Shown: one piece after another, positions 11,220 through 20,789 of the stretch
Position numbering within the stretch: the stretch's first letter is position 1
Layout: the number at the start of each line of letters is the position of its first letter
Assembly: GCA_024275895.1 (NCBI GenBank)
Contig: JAJRYE010000046.1
Location: forward strand, 1 to 64,000
Direction of reading: 5' to 3'
Source: Alphaproteobacteria bacterium
GTDB lineage: Bacteria > Pseudomonadota > Alphaproteobacteria > Rhizobiales > BM303
DNA length: 64,000 nucleotides
Translations under genes and position numbers: made by a program
The notes under the pieces: generated by a model
Seen by the model: the letters and a program-made list of their open reading frames with translations, nothing else
Database searches by the model: none
Told to the model about the DNA's origin: nothing

Positions 11220-11825
11220 GTGAAAACGTTGCGGAACCCTGCCCCAATCGCCCGGCCCGGCATGCGCATCGGGTTGCTCGGCGGCTCGTTCAACCCGCCC
11301 CATGAAGGGCATCTGCATATCTCGGTTCTCGCCCTGAAAAAACTTGGCCTTCACCGCATCTGGTGGCTGGTCAGCCCGCAAAATCCACTCAAGACCAAGG
11401 CCCCGCCGCTGGCTGAACGCCTCGCCGCCGCAAGGGCCATGGCGCGCCACCCGCGCATATCGGCCAGCGCCATGGAAGCCGGACTTGGCACCATCTACAC
11501 CACTGATACCCTGCGCGCCCTGAAAAGCCGCTACCGGAATGTTGATTTTATCTGGCTGATGGGGGCCGACAATCTGCTTCAGATTCACCGCTGGCGCAAC
11601 TGGGAGCAGATTTTCACCCTGATGCCGGTGGCGGTTTTTGACCGCGCCGGATCGAGCCTGAGCCCGCTGCACAGCCGCGCCTCCATACGCTTTGCCGCAT
11701 CGCGCATCAATGAGGCAGATGCAAAAGGACTGGCCGGGATGCAGCCCCCGGCCTGGGTATTTTTGCATATGCGCCGCGCACCGCAATCCTCAACCGCCCT
11801 GCGCCGCTCAGCGCCGCCGGAATAG
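11220..11825 (+). CDS. nadD: nicotinate-nucleotide adenylyltransferase (start GTG 11220 or ATG 11262)
   Basis: MRIGLLGGSFNPPHEGHLHIS; DFIWLMGADNLLQIHRW. Confidence 0.92.
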   Translation: MKTLRNPAPIARPGMRIGLLGGSFNPPHEGHLHISVLALKKLGLHRIWWLVSPQNPLKTKAPPLAERLAAARAMARHPRISASAMEAGLGTIYTTDTLRALKSRYRNVDFIWLMGADNLLQIHRWRNWEQIFTLMPVAVFDRAGSSLSPLHSRASIRFAASRINEADAKGLAGMQPPAWVFLHMRRAPQSSTALRRSAPPE

Positions 11826-12968
11826 CGCCGCCAACTCGATATGGGGCGAGAAGCGGAACTGGTCGATGGGCCGCACTTCAACAAGTTCAAAGCCGCCCGC
11901 AACCAGTATCGCCGCATCGCGGGCAAAACTCACCGGATTGCATGAAATCGCCGCAATCCGGGCAAGCCCCGAATTTGCCATCTGCTCGCATTGCACCCGT
12001 GCCCCGGCCCGGGGCGGATCAAAAATGGCCATATCAAACCGGGCAAGTTCATCGGCTCGCAGCGGGGTGTTGAGCAGATTACGCCTCTCTACGCTTACCG
12101 GGCGCAGCCGCGGCGTCTGTGATGCCCCGGCGGCAAGCGCCGCAAGCGCCGGTTCATCCGTATCCACCCCGTGAACCGGCGCAAATTGCGCCATCACCAG
12201 CGCAAACGTGCCGCAGCCGCAAAACAGGTCCACGATATTTTTTGCCCCCTCAAGCCAGTTTGAGACATACCCGCTCATCAACCGCTCAGCCGGCTCCAGC
12301 GCCTGCACGAAACCGCCCGGCGGCGGCGTGACCCTGGCCTTGCCGAATTCCAGAAACGGTGGAATTTCATGCCGCACAATCAACTCACCGTTCCAGTTCA
12401 GCCGCGCCAGAGCAAGTTGCCGCGCCCACCCCCCCAGATATTCTTGCAGGCGCAAATCAATCCCGCGCCCCCCTTCAACCGCAATATCGGCCCCTTCCCC
12501 GGTCCACAATACGCTCACCGCCGCCTCGCTGCGGCGGGTGAGGCCACCGTTCAGCATTTGCGCCAGAGCGGGCAACAGCGCCACAATTTCAGGACGCAAA
12601 ACCGGGCAAACATCCACTGGAATGATCGCATCGGAGCGACGGGCGTGAAATCCAAGTTTGATTGTCTTTTTGGTCCGCCGCGCTTTTAAAACCGCGCGCC
12701 TGCGGCCATGGCCGGGAAAATCGGCAACCGCATGAACCGGCGCCTTGAGGCCATGGCGTTCGAGGGCGCTGACAACCTGCCCGGCTTTCCACTTCGCCGC
12801 CGCCGCCTCATCAAAATGCTGCAAGGCGCAACCGCCGCAGCAGCCAAAATGAGGGCAGATTGCCTCTGCCCGCTCCGGAGCGCTTTTGAGCAGTTTAACC
12901 AGCCGGCCACGCTTTGTGGCAACATCGGCAATAATCTCCTCGCCGGCAAGCGTGAAGGGAACAAACAC
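11808..12968 (-). CDS. class I SAM-dependent 23S rRNA (uracil-C5) methyltransferase, RlmD/RumA-like
   Basis: CPHFGCCGGCALQH Fe-S cysteine motif, VDLFCGCGTFAL SAM motif, DPPRAGA and SCNPVSFARD catalytic motifs. Confidence 0.9.
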   Translation of the reverse strand: MFVPFTLAGEEIIADVATKRGRLVKLLKSAPERAEAICPHFGCCGGCALQHFDEAAAAKWKAGQVVSALERHGLKAPVHAVADFPGHGRRRAVLKARRTKKTIKLGFHARRSDAIIPVDVCPVLRPEIVALLPALAQMLNGGLTRRSEAAVSVLWTGEGADIAVEGGRGIDLRLQEYLGGWARQLALARLNWNGELIVRHEIPPFLEFGKARVTPPPGGFVQALEPAERLMSGYVSNWLEGAKNIVDLFCGCGTFALVMAQFAPVHGVDTDEPALAALAAGASQTPRLRPVSVERRNLLNTPLRADELARFDMAIFDPPRAGARVQCEQMANSGLARIAAISCNPVSFARDAAILVAGGFELVEVRPIDQFRFSPHIELAALFRRR

Positions 12969-13075
12969 CTGCCCCTGCTCCCCGGCGCCAATTCCATCGC
13001 CATGGCGGCCGAGACGGTTGATTTTTATCGTTACATTCGAAGCGATATTGAAGATCCTGGAAGCGCCAGTGCGAT

Positions 13076-13573
13076 TTATTTCGTGGCGGCCTTTTTCTCC
13101 ACTTTTTTCCCGGCCTTTATCTTGACCTTTTTCTTCACTTTCTTTTTGGCCTTGGTTTTTGATTCAGGTTTGGCCTCAGGCTTCTTTTCCGCCTTTTTCC
13201 TGACCGTTTTTTTTATTTTTTTCCCGGCCCTGGTCTTTTTGGCTGTTTTTGCCCCGGCTTCGGATTTGGTCTTGGCCTTGGCTTTGACTTTTTTCTTTAC
13301 TTCGGCCCTGGTCTTTTTTGGTGTTTTGGCTTTTTTACCGGCGGCTGTTGTCTTTTTTGCCACCTTGCCCCTGGAGCGGCAATAGGCGGAGATTTTTTTG
13401 CCCTTGGAGGTTTTATAGCTCCCGACATAGACACAATCATCACGCCGCTGACAGGCCGATTTGCTTTCCAGTGATTTGCATTCACTGGCGGCATTGGCGA
13501 ATGTTGCCAGGCCCAGCGAAAACCCGGTCACGGCGATGATGACGGCAAGAAAATAACGAATGGATTTGAACAT
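13076..13573 (-). CDS. secreted small Cys-containing protein with Lys/Ala-rich (histone H1-like) C-terminal tail
   Basis: Signal-peptide-like MFKSIRYFLAVIIAVTGFSLGLATFANA, CKSLESKSACQRRDDCVYVGSYKTSKGKKISAYC segment, then ~100 aa of K/A/KK repeats. Confidence 0.75.
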   Translation of the reverse strand: MFKSIRYFLAVIIAVTGFSLGLATFANAASECKSLESKSACQRRDDCVYVGSYKTSKGKKISAYCRSRGKVAKKTTAAGKKAKTPKKTRAEVKKKVKAKAKTKSEAGAKTAKKTRAGKKIKKTVRKKAEKKPEAKPESKTKAKKKVKKKVKIKAGKKVEKKAATK

Positions 13574-13761
13574 GTAAGTTCCCCTCAAAAGTAACGGAAA
13601 TACCCCAAGTACTGATTATTATATTTTTCACCATTCGCCAAGCCTTTGCCGCGTGAGGCTCAACGGTTGCGCCCCCCCGTCATATTCCATATAAGTCTTG
13701 GCGGCTTCAGATTTTCAGGCCGCACCCATTCGCCTTTCTCTCAGATACAGGATGATCACCC

Positions 13762-14976
13762 ATGTCCAAGCAAACCGACATTAAAAAAGTTGTTCTGGCC
13801 TATTCAGGCGGCCTCGACACCTCCATTATCCTGAAATGGCTCGAAGTGACCTATGGCTGCGAGGTGGTCACCTTCACCGCTGATCTGGGGCAGGAAGAAG
13901 AGCTGGAGCCGGCCCGAGCCAAGGCGGAAATGATGGGGGTCGAGCAAATCTATATTGAGGATTTGCGCGAGGAATTCGTGCGCGATTACGTCTTTCCAAT
14001 GTTCCGCGCCAATGCGCTTTATGAAGGGCTTTATCTGCTCGGCACCTCCATCGCCCGGCCGCTGATCGCCAAGCGCCAGATCGAGATCGCGCATGAAACC
14101 GGCGCCGACGCGGTGTGCCACGGCGCCACCGGCAAGGGCAATGACCAGGTACGTTTCGAGCTTGGCTATTATGCCTGTGATCCCAATATCAAGGTCATTG
14201 CACCATGGCGCATCTGGGATTATTCCAGCCGCGAGGACCTTATTGACTTTGCCGAAAAACACCAGATCCCGGTGCCGAAAGACAAGCGCGGCGAGGCGCC
14301 GTTTTCCTGCGACGCCAATCTGCTGCACACCTCTTCGGAAGGCAAATTGCTCGAGGACCCCAATGTCGAAGCGCCCGAATATGTCTACCAGCGCACCATC
14401 TCGCCCGAAGCGGCGCCGGACAAGCCCACCTATATCGAAATTGGCTTTGAAAACGGCGACGCAGTCTCCATTGACGCGGTGCAGATGAGCCCGGCCACCT
14501 TGCTCAAACGTCTTAATGATCTGGGGCGCGATAACGGCATCGGCCGGCTTGACCTGGTTGAAAACCGCTTTGTCGGCATGAAATCGCGTGGCATTTACGA
14601 AACCCCCGGCGGCACCATCCTGCTTGAAGCCCATCGCGGCATCGAGCAGATCACGCTTGACCGCGGCGCGGCACATTTAAAGGACGACATCATGCCGCGC
14701 TATGCCGAGTTGATCTATAACGGCTTCTGGTTCGCGCCCGAGCGCGAAATGCTTCAGGCTCTCATTGACAAGAGCCAGCAAAATGTCACCGGGACGGTGC
14801 GTATCAAGCTTTATAAAGGTTCCGCAACCGTGGTCGGACGCACGTCGCCCTTCTCGCTCTATTCTGAAGAGCATGTCACTTTTGAGGCCGATTCGGTTTA
14901 TGACCAGCGCGACGCCGAAGGCTTCATCAAGCTCAACGCCCTGCGCCTGCGTCTCGCGCACAGATTTAAATCCTGA
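13762..14976 (+). CDS. argG: argininosuccinate synthase
   Basis: [38 protein letters not shown]. Confidence 0.97.
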   Translation: MSKQTDIKKVVLAYSGGLDTSIILKWLEVTYGCEVVTFTADLGQEEELEPARAKAEMMGVEQIYIEDLREEFVRDYVFPMFRANALYEGLYLLGTSIARPLIAKRQIEIAHETGADAVCHGATGKGNDQVRFELGYYACDPNIKVIAPWRIWDYSSREDLIDFAEKHQIPVPKDKRGEAPFSCDANLLHTSSEGKLLEDPNVEAPEYVYQRTISPEAAPDKPTYIEIGFENGDAVSIDAVQMSPATLLKRLNDLGRDNGIGRLDLVENRFVGMKSRGIYETPGGTILLEAHRGIEQITLDRGAAHLKDDIMPRYAELIYNGFWFAPEREMLQALIDKSQQNVTGTVRIKLYKGSATVVGRTSPFSLYSEEHVTFEADSVYDQRDAEGFIKLNALRLRLAHRFKS

Positions 14977-14977
14977 G

Positions 14978-15355
14978 TTAAACAGCGCCCGGCCTGTTCA
15001 GCGCCTCATCCACGGCCGTGGCAAGCTGCTCCAGCGTGAAGGGCTTGGCGATAACAGCGCTGATGATCGCATCAAGCGCCTTTGCCCGTTCGCGCTGGTC
15101 GGCGTAACCGGTCATCAGCACAATTGGCAGCCGGGGCAAATCGCGCGCCGTCTTGAGCGCCAGCGCAATCCCGTCCATAAGCGGCATCCGGATATCGGCC
15201 AGCAGCAGGTCAAATTCGCCCCCGCCGGCAAACAAAAGCTGTGCCGCCGCGCCGCCATCATGCACCGCCGTGACCGTATGGCCCTTGAGCTCAAGCGCCC
15301 GGCGGACAAACTCGCGCACCGCATCATCATCTTCGGCAACCAGAATGCGCGCCAC
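14978..15355 (-). CDS. cpdR: single-domain response regulator, CpdR-like
   Basis: Receiver domain only: ILVAEDDDAVREFVRRAL, LLADIRMPLMDGI, KPFTLEQL; next to ftsEX cell-cycle locus. Confidence 0.75.
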   Translation of the reverse strand: MARILVAEDDDAVREFVRRALELKGHTVTAVHDGGAAAQLLFAGGGEFDLLLADIRMPLMDGIALALKTARDLPRLPIVLMTGYADQRERAKALDAIISAVIAKPFTLEQLATAVDEALNRPGAV

Positions 15356-15357
15356 GG

Positions 15358-16245
15358 CTAAAGCGCCCCCAGACGGCGAAGACGCGGCGTATCAAACTTG
15401 ATAATGATCTTGTTCGCCTCTTCGGGCGGCGAGGCCAGCCGGGTGACGAATTTTACCCGCTCATTGGGCCCAAGCTCGGTGCGGCCGATATTGATCGACC
15501 AGTGGTAAATTTCCTGCCCGCCCGGACCGCGAAGCCCCAGACGAACATCGGGGACCCGGCGCATCCTGCCCGAGATATTGACAACTTCGCCCTGCACCGA
15601 AAGCACCGGAAAACCGTTTTCATATTTTTGCTGCAACCGAACCCCGGCAAAATCAACCCCGAGCAGGTTAACCGGCAGGCCTATGGCGCTGTAAACGCCG
15701 GCCAGTGCCGGAAGATATGAACTTAGCGCCTGGCGGTAATAAACTCCGCCGCCGGCAAGCAGAACGACCGAGGCCGCGATGGCCGCGATGGAAAGCCATT
15801 TCCGGTTCCCTGATGATGTCATTCCGGCGGATTTTGGCGCTTTTCCCCTGCTCCCCTGCGCCTCCGATTCAATGTCATGCGGAACCGGCGGCAACCCGGG
15901 TTTGTCAGGCTTGTCAGATCTGTCTGCCCTGTTCTCATCACCGGTTTCACTCCCGCGATCCCCCTCCTGCGGTGGCCCGTCTTGCAAAACGCTCTCCAGT
16001 TCCGGCATTTCAACGCCAAAATCGTCAAAATCGGCTTCGGCAGCTTCATCTCCGGGCAAACCCCGTTCCGAATCATCTGCAATCTCGTCCACGGGCCCGG
16101 ATGGAGTTGCATTTTGCGCCGGCAATTCCTGCAACCACGAATGCCCGCACTGGGCGCAGCGCACTTTTCGCGCCCCGGTGCTGAAAACATCCGCCGCAAC
16201 CTTGAACCCGGTTGCGCAATTTGGGCAGGTGATTATCATCGCCAC
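15358..16245 (-). CDS. MJ0042-type zinc-ribbon domain protein with TM segment (DUF3426-like)
   Basis: MIITCPNCATGFKVAADVFSTGARKVRCAQCGHSW N-terminus, single TM helix, C-terminal RMRRVPDVRLGLRGPGGQEIYHW region. Confidence 0.85.
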   Translation of the reverse strand: MAMIITCPNCATGFKVAADVFSTGARKVRCAQCGHSWLQELPAQNATPSGPVDEIADDSERGLPGDEAAEADFDDFGVEMPELESVLQDGPPQEGDRGSETGDENRADRSDKPDKPGLPPVPHDIESEAQGSRGKAPKSAGMTSSGNRKWLSIAAIAASVVLLAGGGVYYRQALSSYLPALAGVYSAIGLPVNLLGVDFAGVRLQQKYENGFPVLSVQGEVVNISGRMRRVPDVRLGLRGPGGQEIYHWSINIGRTELGPNERVKFVTRLASPPEEANKIIIKFDTPRLRRLGAL

Positions 16246-16292
16246 AAAATCTTCTTCATCCGGCCCGATACTCCGGCCACGGCTAAATATGC

Positions 16293-16307
16293 TTAACGTT
16301 TCGTTAC
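16293..16307 (+). promoter_or_regulatory. CtrA-like box (TTAA-N7-TTAC), near consensus
   Basis: ttaa cgtttcg ttac in the divergent intergenic region upstream of ftsE. Confidence 0.5.
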
Positions 16308-16324
16308 ATATGCGCCATAACCGG

Positions 16325-16340
16325 TTAAAGCGGCGTTAAC
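16325..16340 (+). promoter_or_regulatory. CtrA-like box (TTAA-N7-TTAAC), full consensus
   Basis: ttaa agcggcg ttaac 18 bp upstream of the ftsE start. Confidence 0.6.
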
Positions 16341-16357
16341 CTGACGGGAACTTCCTT

Positions 16358-17020
16358 GTGATTCACTTTGAAAATGTCGGCCTGCGTTATGGCGTGGGGC
16401 CGGAAATTCTGAAAGATATCAGTTTTCACATCGAGGCTGGCTCCTTTCACTTTTTGACCGGCCCTTCGGGCACGGGCAAATCAACCTTGCTGCAATTGCT
16501 GTTTCTGGCCCTGCGTCCGACACGGGGCCTGATTTCCATGTTCGGACATGATATCGCCACCTTGTCCGGCCGGCGTCTGCCCCGGCTGCGGCGGCGTATC
16601 GGCGTCGTGTTTCAGGAGTTTCGCCTGCTGGATCATCTGACCACATTTGACAATGTCGCCCTGCCGCTGCGCATTCAGGGCGGCCGCGAATCCGAATACC
16701 GCCACGATGTGGAAGAGCTGTTGAACTGGGTCGGTCTTGGCGAGCGGGTCTATGCCCATCCCCCCCTGCTCTCGGGCGGCGAGAAACAACGCGCCGCCAT
16801 AGCCCGGGCCGTCATCGGCCAGCCGGATCTGTTGCTTGCCGACGAACCAACGGGTAATGTCGATCCGCAACTGGCCGAGCGCCTGCTGCGTCTGTTTATC
16901 GAACTGAACCGCCTTGGCACAACCGTCGTCATCGCCACCCATGATCACTCCTTGATGGCGCAGTTTGAAGACGCACCGGTCTGGCATCTCAACAACGGCT
17001 ATATTGAAGTTCTCAGATAA
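16358..17020 (+). CDS. ftsE: cell division ATP-binding protein FtsE
   Basis: Walker A GPSGTGKST, LSGGEKQRAAIARA, LLADEPTGNVD; followed by FtsX-like gene. Confidence 0.93.
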   Translation: MIHFENVGLRYGVGPEILKDISFHIEAGSFHFLTGPSGTGKSTLLQLLFLALRPTRGLISMFGHDIATLSGRRLPRLRRRIGVVFQEFRLLDHLTTFDNVALPLRIQGGRESEYRHDVEELLNWVGLGERVYAHPPLLSGGEKQRAAIARAVIGQPDLLLADEPTGNVDPQLAERLLRLFIELNRLGTTVVIATHDHSLMAQFEDAPVWHLNNGYIEVLR

Positions 17021-17029
17021 AGACCATCC

Positions 17030-17995
17030 ATGGCACAAAACAAAGATCATATCAGGGGCCGCAACAAAACCGGCGGGGAAAAGAAGCCGGAACAGCGAAA
17101 ATCGGCTCCGATCATGCCCGCCAGCGGCGTCGCTGGCCGCCCCTTGTTGATTGCCATCACCATCATGTGTTATTTCGCCAGCGTAACGATAGGTTCCGTT
17201 GCCCTCATCACAAACATTGTCGACAACTGGACCTCCCAGATATCCTCCCAGGTCACCGTGCAGATCAAACCGGTGGGGACAACCTCCCAAGCGGATCAGA
17301 TTACCGCTGCCGTTACAATTTTAAAAGCCACCAAGGGCATCCTCTCCGCGCTGCCGCAAACGGCAAAAGAGGCAAGCCGTATGCTCGAGCCCTGGCTGGG
17401 GGCAGGTAATGTCCTGGAGGATTTGCCGATCCCGCGCCTGATCCTTGTCCGCATCGACCAGAAAGACCCTCCGGATTTAAAAGCGCTGGCCCTGAAGCTG
17501 CGCCAACAGGTGCAAGGCGCCGTGCTTGATGATCACAGCCAGTGGCAATCCGAGCTGACGCGCACCGCCACCGCTATCCGTCTGGCGGCCATGTCCATAC
17601 TTGTGCTGGTGATCCTGACCACAATATCGATTGTTATTTTCGCCACCCGTGCCGCCATGGCCGGAAACCGGGATATTGTCGAGGTCCTGCATATGATCGG
17701 CGCCAGACAGGGCTATATCGCCCGGCAATTCCAGATTCATTTTTTGTTTCTTGGCATAAAAGCCGGAATCATCGGCGTTCTGCTTGGCGCGGGCACATTC
17801 CTCGCCTTTAATTTCACCCTTGGCGCAACTTCAGGCAGTGATATCCTGAATGCCGCCAATAACGCCTTTATCGGCCCCCTTGCCCTGCATCCGCAAGGAT
17901 TTGCCTATCTTCTGGCCGTACCGCCGGTCGCTGCTTTCATTGGCGTATTGACATCGAGATATTCGGTTTTAAGATTTCTCTCGGCCATGATATAG
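17030..17995 (+). CDS. ftsX: cell division permease FtsX
   Basis: Four-TM topology and position directly downstream of ftsE; VEVLHMIGARQGYIARQFQ. Confidence 0.88.
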   Translation: MAQNKDHIRGRNKTGGEKKPEQRKSAPIMPASGVAGRPLLIAITIMCYFASVTIGSVALITNIVDNWTSQISSQVTVQIKPVGTTSQADQITAAVTILKATKGILSALPQTAKEASRMLEPWLGAGNVLEDLPIPRLILVRIDQKDPPDLKALALKLRQQVQGAVLDDHSQWQSELTRTATAIRLAAMSILVLVILTTISIVIFATRAAMAGNRDIVEVLHMIGARQGYIARQFQIHFLFLGIKAGIIGVLLGAGTFLAFNFTLGATSGSDILNAANNAFIGPLALHPQGFAYLLAVPPVAAFIGVLTSRYSVLRFLSAMI

Positions 17996-18011
17996 GGCAG
18001 GATTTTCGCGC

Positions 18012-18653
18012 ATGGATGAAAATCATATTCGTTCGGGCAGGGGCAAATCTTTTTATTTCCTGCTTTTTGCCGGCTTCATTTTCGGCCTTGTGGTGGCGCT
18101 GCAGGCCGGGTTTGTGCTGTTTTCGCAACAATTGCCGCAAAGCCGTAAAATCCCGGCAAATGTAGCAGATGGTATCGTTGCGCTCACAGGCGGCGCACAG
18201 CGAATTTCCGATGCCATGGACCTGCTCTCGAAAGGCCGCGCCAAACGGCTTTTGATCTCCGGTGTTCATCCCGGCACCAGCCTGGCCCGGCTCAGGCGTA
18301 ACTACCCGGGCTACAATGCCTTTTTCAAATGCTGCGTTGATCTTGACCACAAGGCGCAAAACACAATTGGAAATGCAAAACAAACCTATTACTGGGCGCA
18401 AAAGCACAAATTGAAATCCCTGATCGTTGTCACCAGCGCCTATCATATGCCGCGCAGCCTTCTCGAGTTGCACCATGTGATGCCGCAAATTGCCCTGATT
18501 CCCTATCCGGTATTGTCGGGAAGACAACCCCCCCGCCCATGGCGGGCGAATCCGTTCACACAGCGGCTTTTGTTTTTTGAATATATGAAATATATACTTG
18601 CTCGAATACGTCTTGTTCCGTTTTCGATAATTTCACTGCCGGGCCGTAACTGA
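18012..18653 (+). CDS. YdcF family (DUF218) protein
   Basis: DGIVALTGGAQRISDAMDLLSKGRAKRLLISGVHPGT; VTSAYHMPRSLLEL. Confidence 0.87.
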   Translation: MDENHIRSGRGKSFYFLLFAGFIFGLVVALQAGFVLFSQQLPQSRKIPANVADGIVALTGGAQRISDAMDLLSKGRAKRLLISGVHPGTSLARLRRNYPGYNAFFKCCVDLDHKAQNTIGNAKQTYYWAQKHKLKSLIVVTSAYHMPRSLLELHHVMPQIALIPYPVLSGRQPPRPWRANPFTQRLLFFEYMKYILARIRLVPFSIISLPGRN

Positions 18654-18678
18654 AAAAATAATTCTGAGCTCTGATTGT

Positions 18679-19470
18679 ATGATTCTCGTCTTGCGTTCAT
18701 TCACCTTTAATCTGGTTCATTACCTGAATCTGCTTGTTTTCATGCTGGTCCTGAGCCCCTTGCTGCTGGCGCCGCGCCGCTGGGCCATGTGGGCCATGCA
18801 CAGCTGGGCGAAAAGCGCCGATTTCTGGTATCAGCTGATAACCGGAGTCCAGATTGAAATCCGCGGACGGGAAAATATCATCCATGGCCCGTGCATCGTG
18901 GCCTGCAAGCATCAGTCCTTGTGGGAAACCTATTCCCTGCTCTACCTGTTTGACGATCCGGCCATTATTTTAAAAAGCGAATTGAACTGGATTCCCTTTT
19001 TCGGCTGGTGGTCAATGAAATTCCGCATGGTAACGGTAAAGCGCGGCGGAAGATCAAAAGCAGTGCGCTCACTGGTACAAAGCGCCCGCAAGCGGCTGAA
19101 GGAAAACCGCCAGATTCTTATCTTCCCCGAAGGCACGCGCCGCCCGCCGGGCGCTGAGCCGCATTACAAGCGAGGAGTTTTCGCCATGTATGCCGATCTG
19201 AACGTTCCTTGCGTGCCGGTGGCTCTCAATTCGGGTCTTTTCTGGCCAAGACGCAAATTCATGCGCTATCCGGGCAAACTCGTTCTGGAAATTCTTCCCC
19301 CCATCGCACCGGGGATGGAGCGTGACGCCTTTGCCGGGCTCTTGCAAAACCGTATCGAGACAGCTACTGATCAACTCATGCTGGAGACCGTCAGTTCAAG
19401 GACGCCGCCGCCTTTTTCCGAACTTGCTGCAAAACATCTTGCAGAATTAACAGCAAAAAACCGCTCCTGA
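18679..19470 (+). CDS. plsC: 1-acyl-sn-glycerol-3-phosphate acyltransferase
   Basis: ACKHQSLWET (HX4D-like variant), IFPEGTRRPPG motif. Confidence 0.88.
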   Translation: MILVLRSFTFNLVHYLNLLVFMLVLSPLLLAPRRWAMWAMHSWAKSADFWYQLITGVQIEIRGRENIIHGPCIVACKHQSLWETYSLLYLFDDPAIILKSELNWIPFFGWWSMKFRMVTVKRGGRSKAVRSLVQSARKRLKENRQILIFPEGTRRPPGAEPHYKRGVFAMYADLNVPCVPVALNSGLFWPRRKFMRYPGKLVLEILPPIAPGMERDAFAGLLQNRIETATDQLMLETVSSRTPPPFSELAAKHLAELTAKNRS

Positions 19471-19497
19471 AACAAACCGACAAACAGGGATTACAAA

Positions 19498-20343
19498 ATG
19501 CAAGGCATTGTTTGGCTCTCCTCATATCCCAAATCCGGAAATACATGGATGCGCGCCTTTCTGGCCAATCTTCTTTCCGACCAGCCCGGTCCGTTGCCCC
19601 TGACGGAAGTGCAGAAAATCTGCACCGGCGAATCGCTGGTAAGCTGGTACAAGATGTTTTTCGGTGAGGATTTTCCGACCGATGATAATGAACGGGTGGC
19701 AGCGGTCCGCGGCGAGGTGCAAAAGCGCATTGCCGGTCTGTTCAAGATTCCGGTTTTCCTCAAAACCCATTGTTATCTCGGCGAGGCGCACGGGCACCAG
19801 ATTTTCAATATGGATGTAACCCTGGCCGCCATTTATATCGTACGCAACCCGCTCGATGTCGCCATCTCCGCCGCACCCCATTACGGCTTTGGCATAGATG
19901 AATCCATCGACTATCTGGCCAATGAACAAAGCTGTTCAAAAGCCGATGAGAAGCTCGTTTACGAAAAAACCGCCGACTGGTCCTTGCATGTCAAAAGCTG
20001 GACCCAGATCGCCCATCCCGGACTTCTTGTCCTGCGCTATGAGGATATGCTGGACAAGCCGGAGAAAACCTTCACCCGGGTCGCCCGCTTCATCAATGCC
20101 AGGAAAACCAAAAAACAAATCCGTCAGGCAATAAAAAACTCATCCTTCAGAACCCTGCAAAATCTGGAGGAAAAAGAAAGCTTTTCCGAAAAATCGATCC
20201 ATTCGGAACGTTTTTTCCGCCAGGGGAAATCCGGCGGCTGGAAAAATACGCTTAACGATGAGCAGATCAGGCGGGTTGTCAGGGCTCACCGCGAACAGAT
20301 GCAGCGTTTCGGCTATATCCCGCAAGGGTACGAGGAGGATTAA
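19498..20343 (+). CDS. sulfotransferase domain protein
   Basis: WLSSYPKSGNTWMRAFLANLL PAPS-binding motif and IVRNPLDVAISAAPHYG 3'-phosphate motif. Confidence 0.9.
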   Translation: MQGIVWLSSYPKSGNTWMRAFLANLLSDQPGPLPLTEVQKICTGESLVSWYKMFFGEDFPTDDNERVAAVRGEVQKRIAGLFKIPVFLKTHCYLGEAHGHQIFNMDVTLAAIYIVRNPLDVAISAAPHYGFGIDESIDYLANEQSCSKADEKLVYEKTADWSLHVKSWTQIAHPGLLVLRYEDMLDKPEKTFTRVARFINARKTKKQIRQAIKNSSFRTLQNLEEKESFSEKSIHSERFFRQGKSGGWKNTLNDEQIRRVVRAHREQMQRFGYIPQGYEED

Positions 20344-20344
20344 A

Positions 20345-20397
20345 GCATCATACCGAAAAGTGTATGCGGCTTTCGGATAAAATCATGCGTCAAAACA
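20345..20397 (+). repeat. dispersed palindromic repeat, rhizobial-type (GCATCATACCGAAAAG...CTTTCGGATAAAATCATGC)
   Basis: Imperfect inverted repeat starting within the stop codon of the sulfotransferase gene. Confidence 0.6.
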
Positions 20398-20402
20398 GAT
20401 GG

Positions 20403-20789
20403 TTAACCCGGATAGGGTTTGACCGGCAGACCGCGGCGCAGCCAGCCCGGGGCTGCGTGGTTGCCCATCATCCCCTCGCTGACATCGCTGACCTGCCGAT
20501 AGCCCTGCCCCTGGAGATAGCGCTGCAACATGGCACTGCGGTTGCCCGTGGCGCAAATCAGGGCAATCGGACGCGAGCGGTCGCCCTCCACCAGATCCAA
20601 AAGAGCCTGGGGAAAATCCTGCTGCTGAATGCTCAGCGCCACCGCCCCTTCGGGCAGGCCCGAGCGGCTCCATTCCATCGGTGTGCGAATATCGATCAGC
20701 ATGATATCATCAACCGCCGCCATACTCCTGGCATCGGGAGCCGAGATTTGCAGGGGCAATTCACTTTGCGCAGGTTCAAGAGAAGACAT
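20403..20789 (-). CDS. rhodanese-like domain protein
   Basis: MLIDIRTPMEWSRSGLPEGAVAL; CATGNRS active-site loop. Confidence 0.92.
   Translation of the reverse strand: MSSLEPAQSELPLQISAPDARSMAAVDDIMLIDIRTPMEWSRSGLPEGAVALSIQQQDFPQALLDLVEGDRSRPIALICATGNRSAMLQRYLQGQGYRQVSDVSEGMMGNHAAPGWLRRGLPVKPYPG

Noticed and set aside
12708-13385. + strand ORF with a Phe-rich hydrophobic segment
   Set aside because: The FF-rich stretch is the complement of the Lys-rich tail coded on the - strand, not a real membrane protein.
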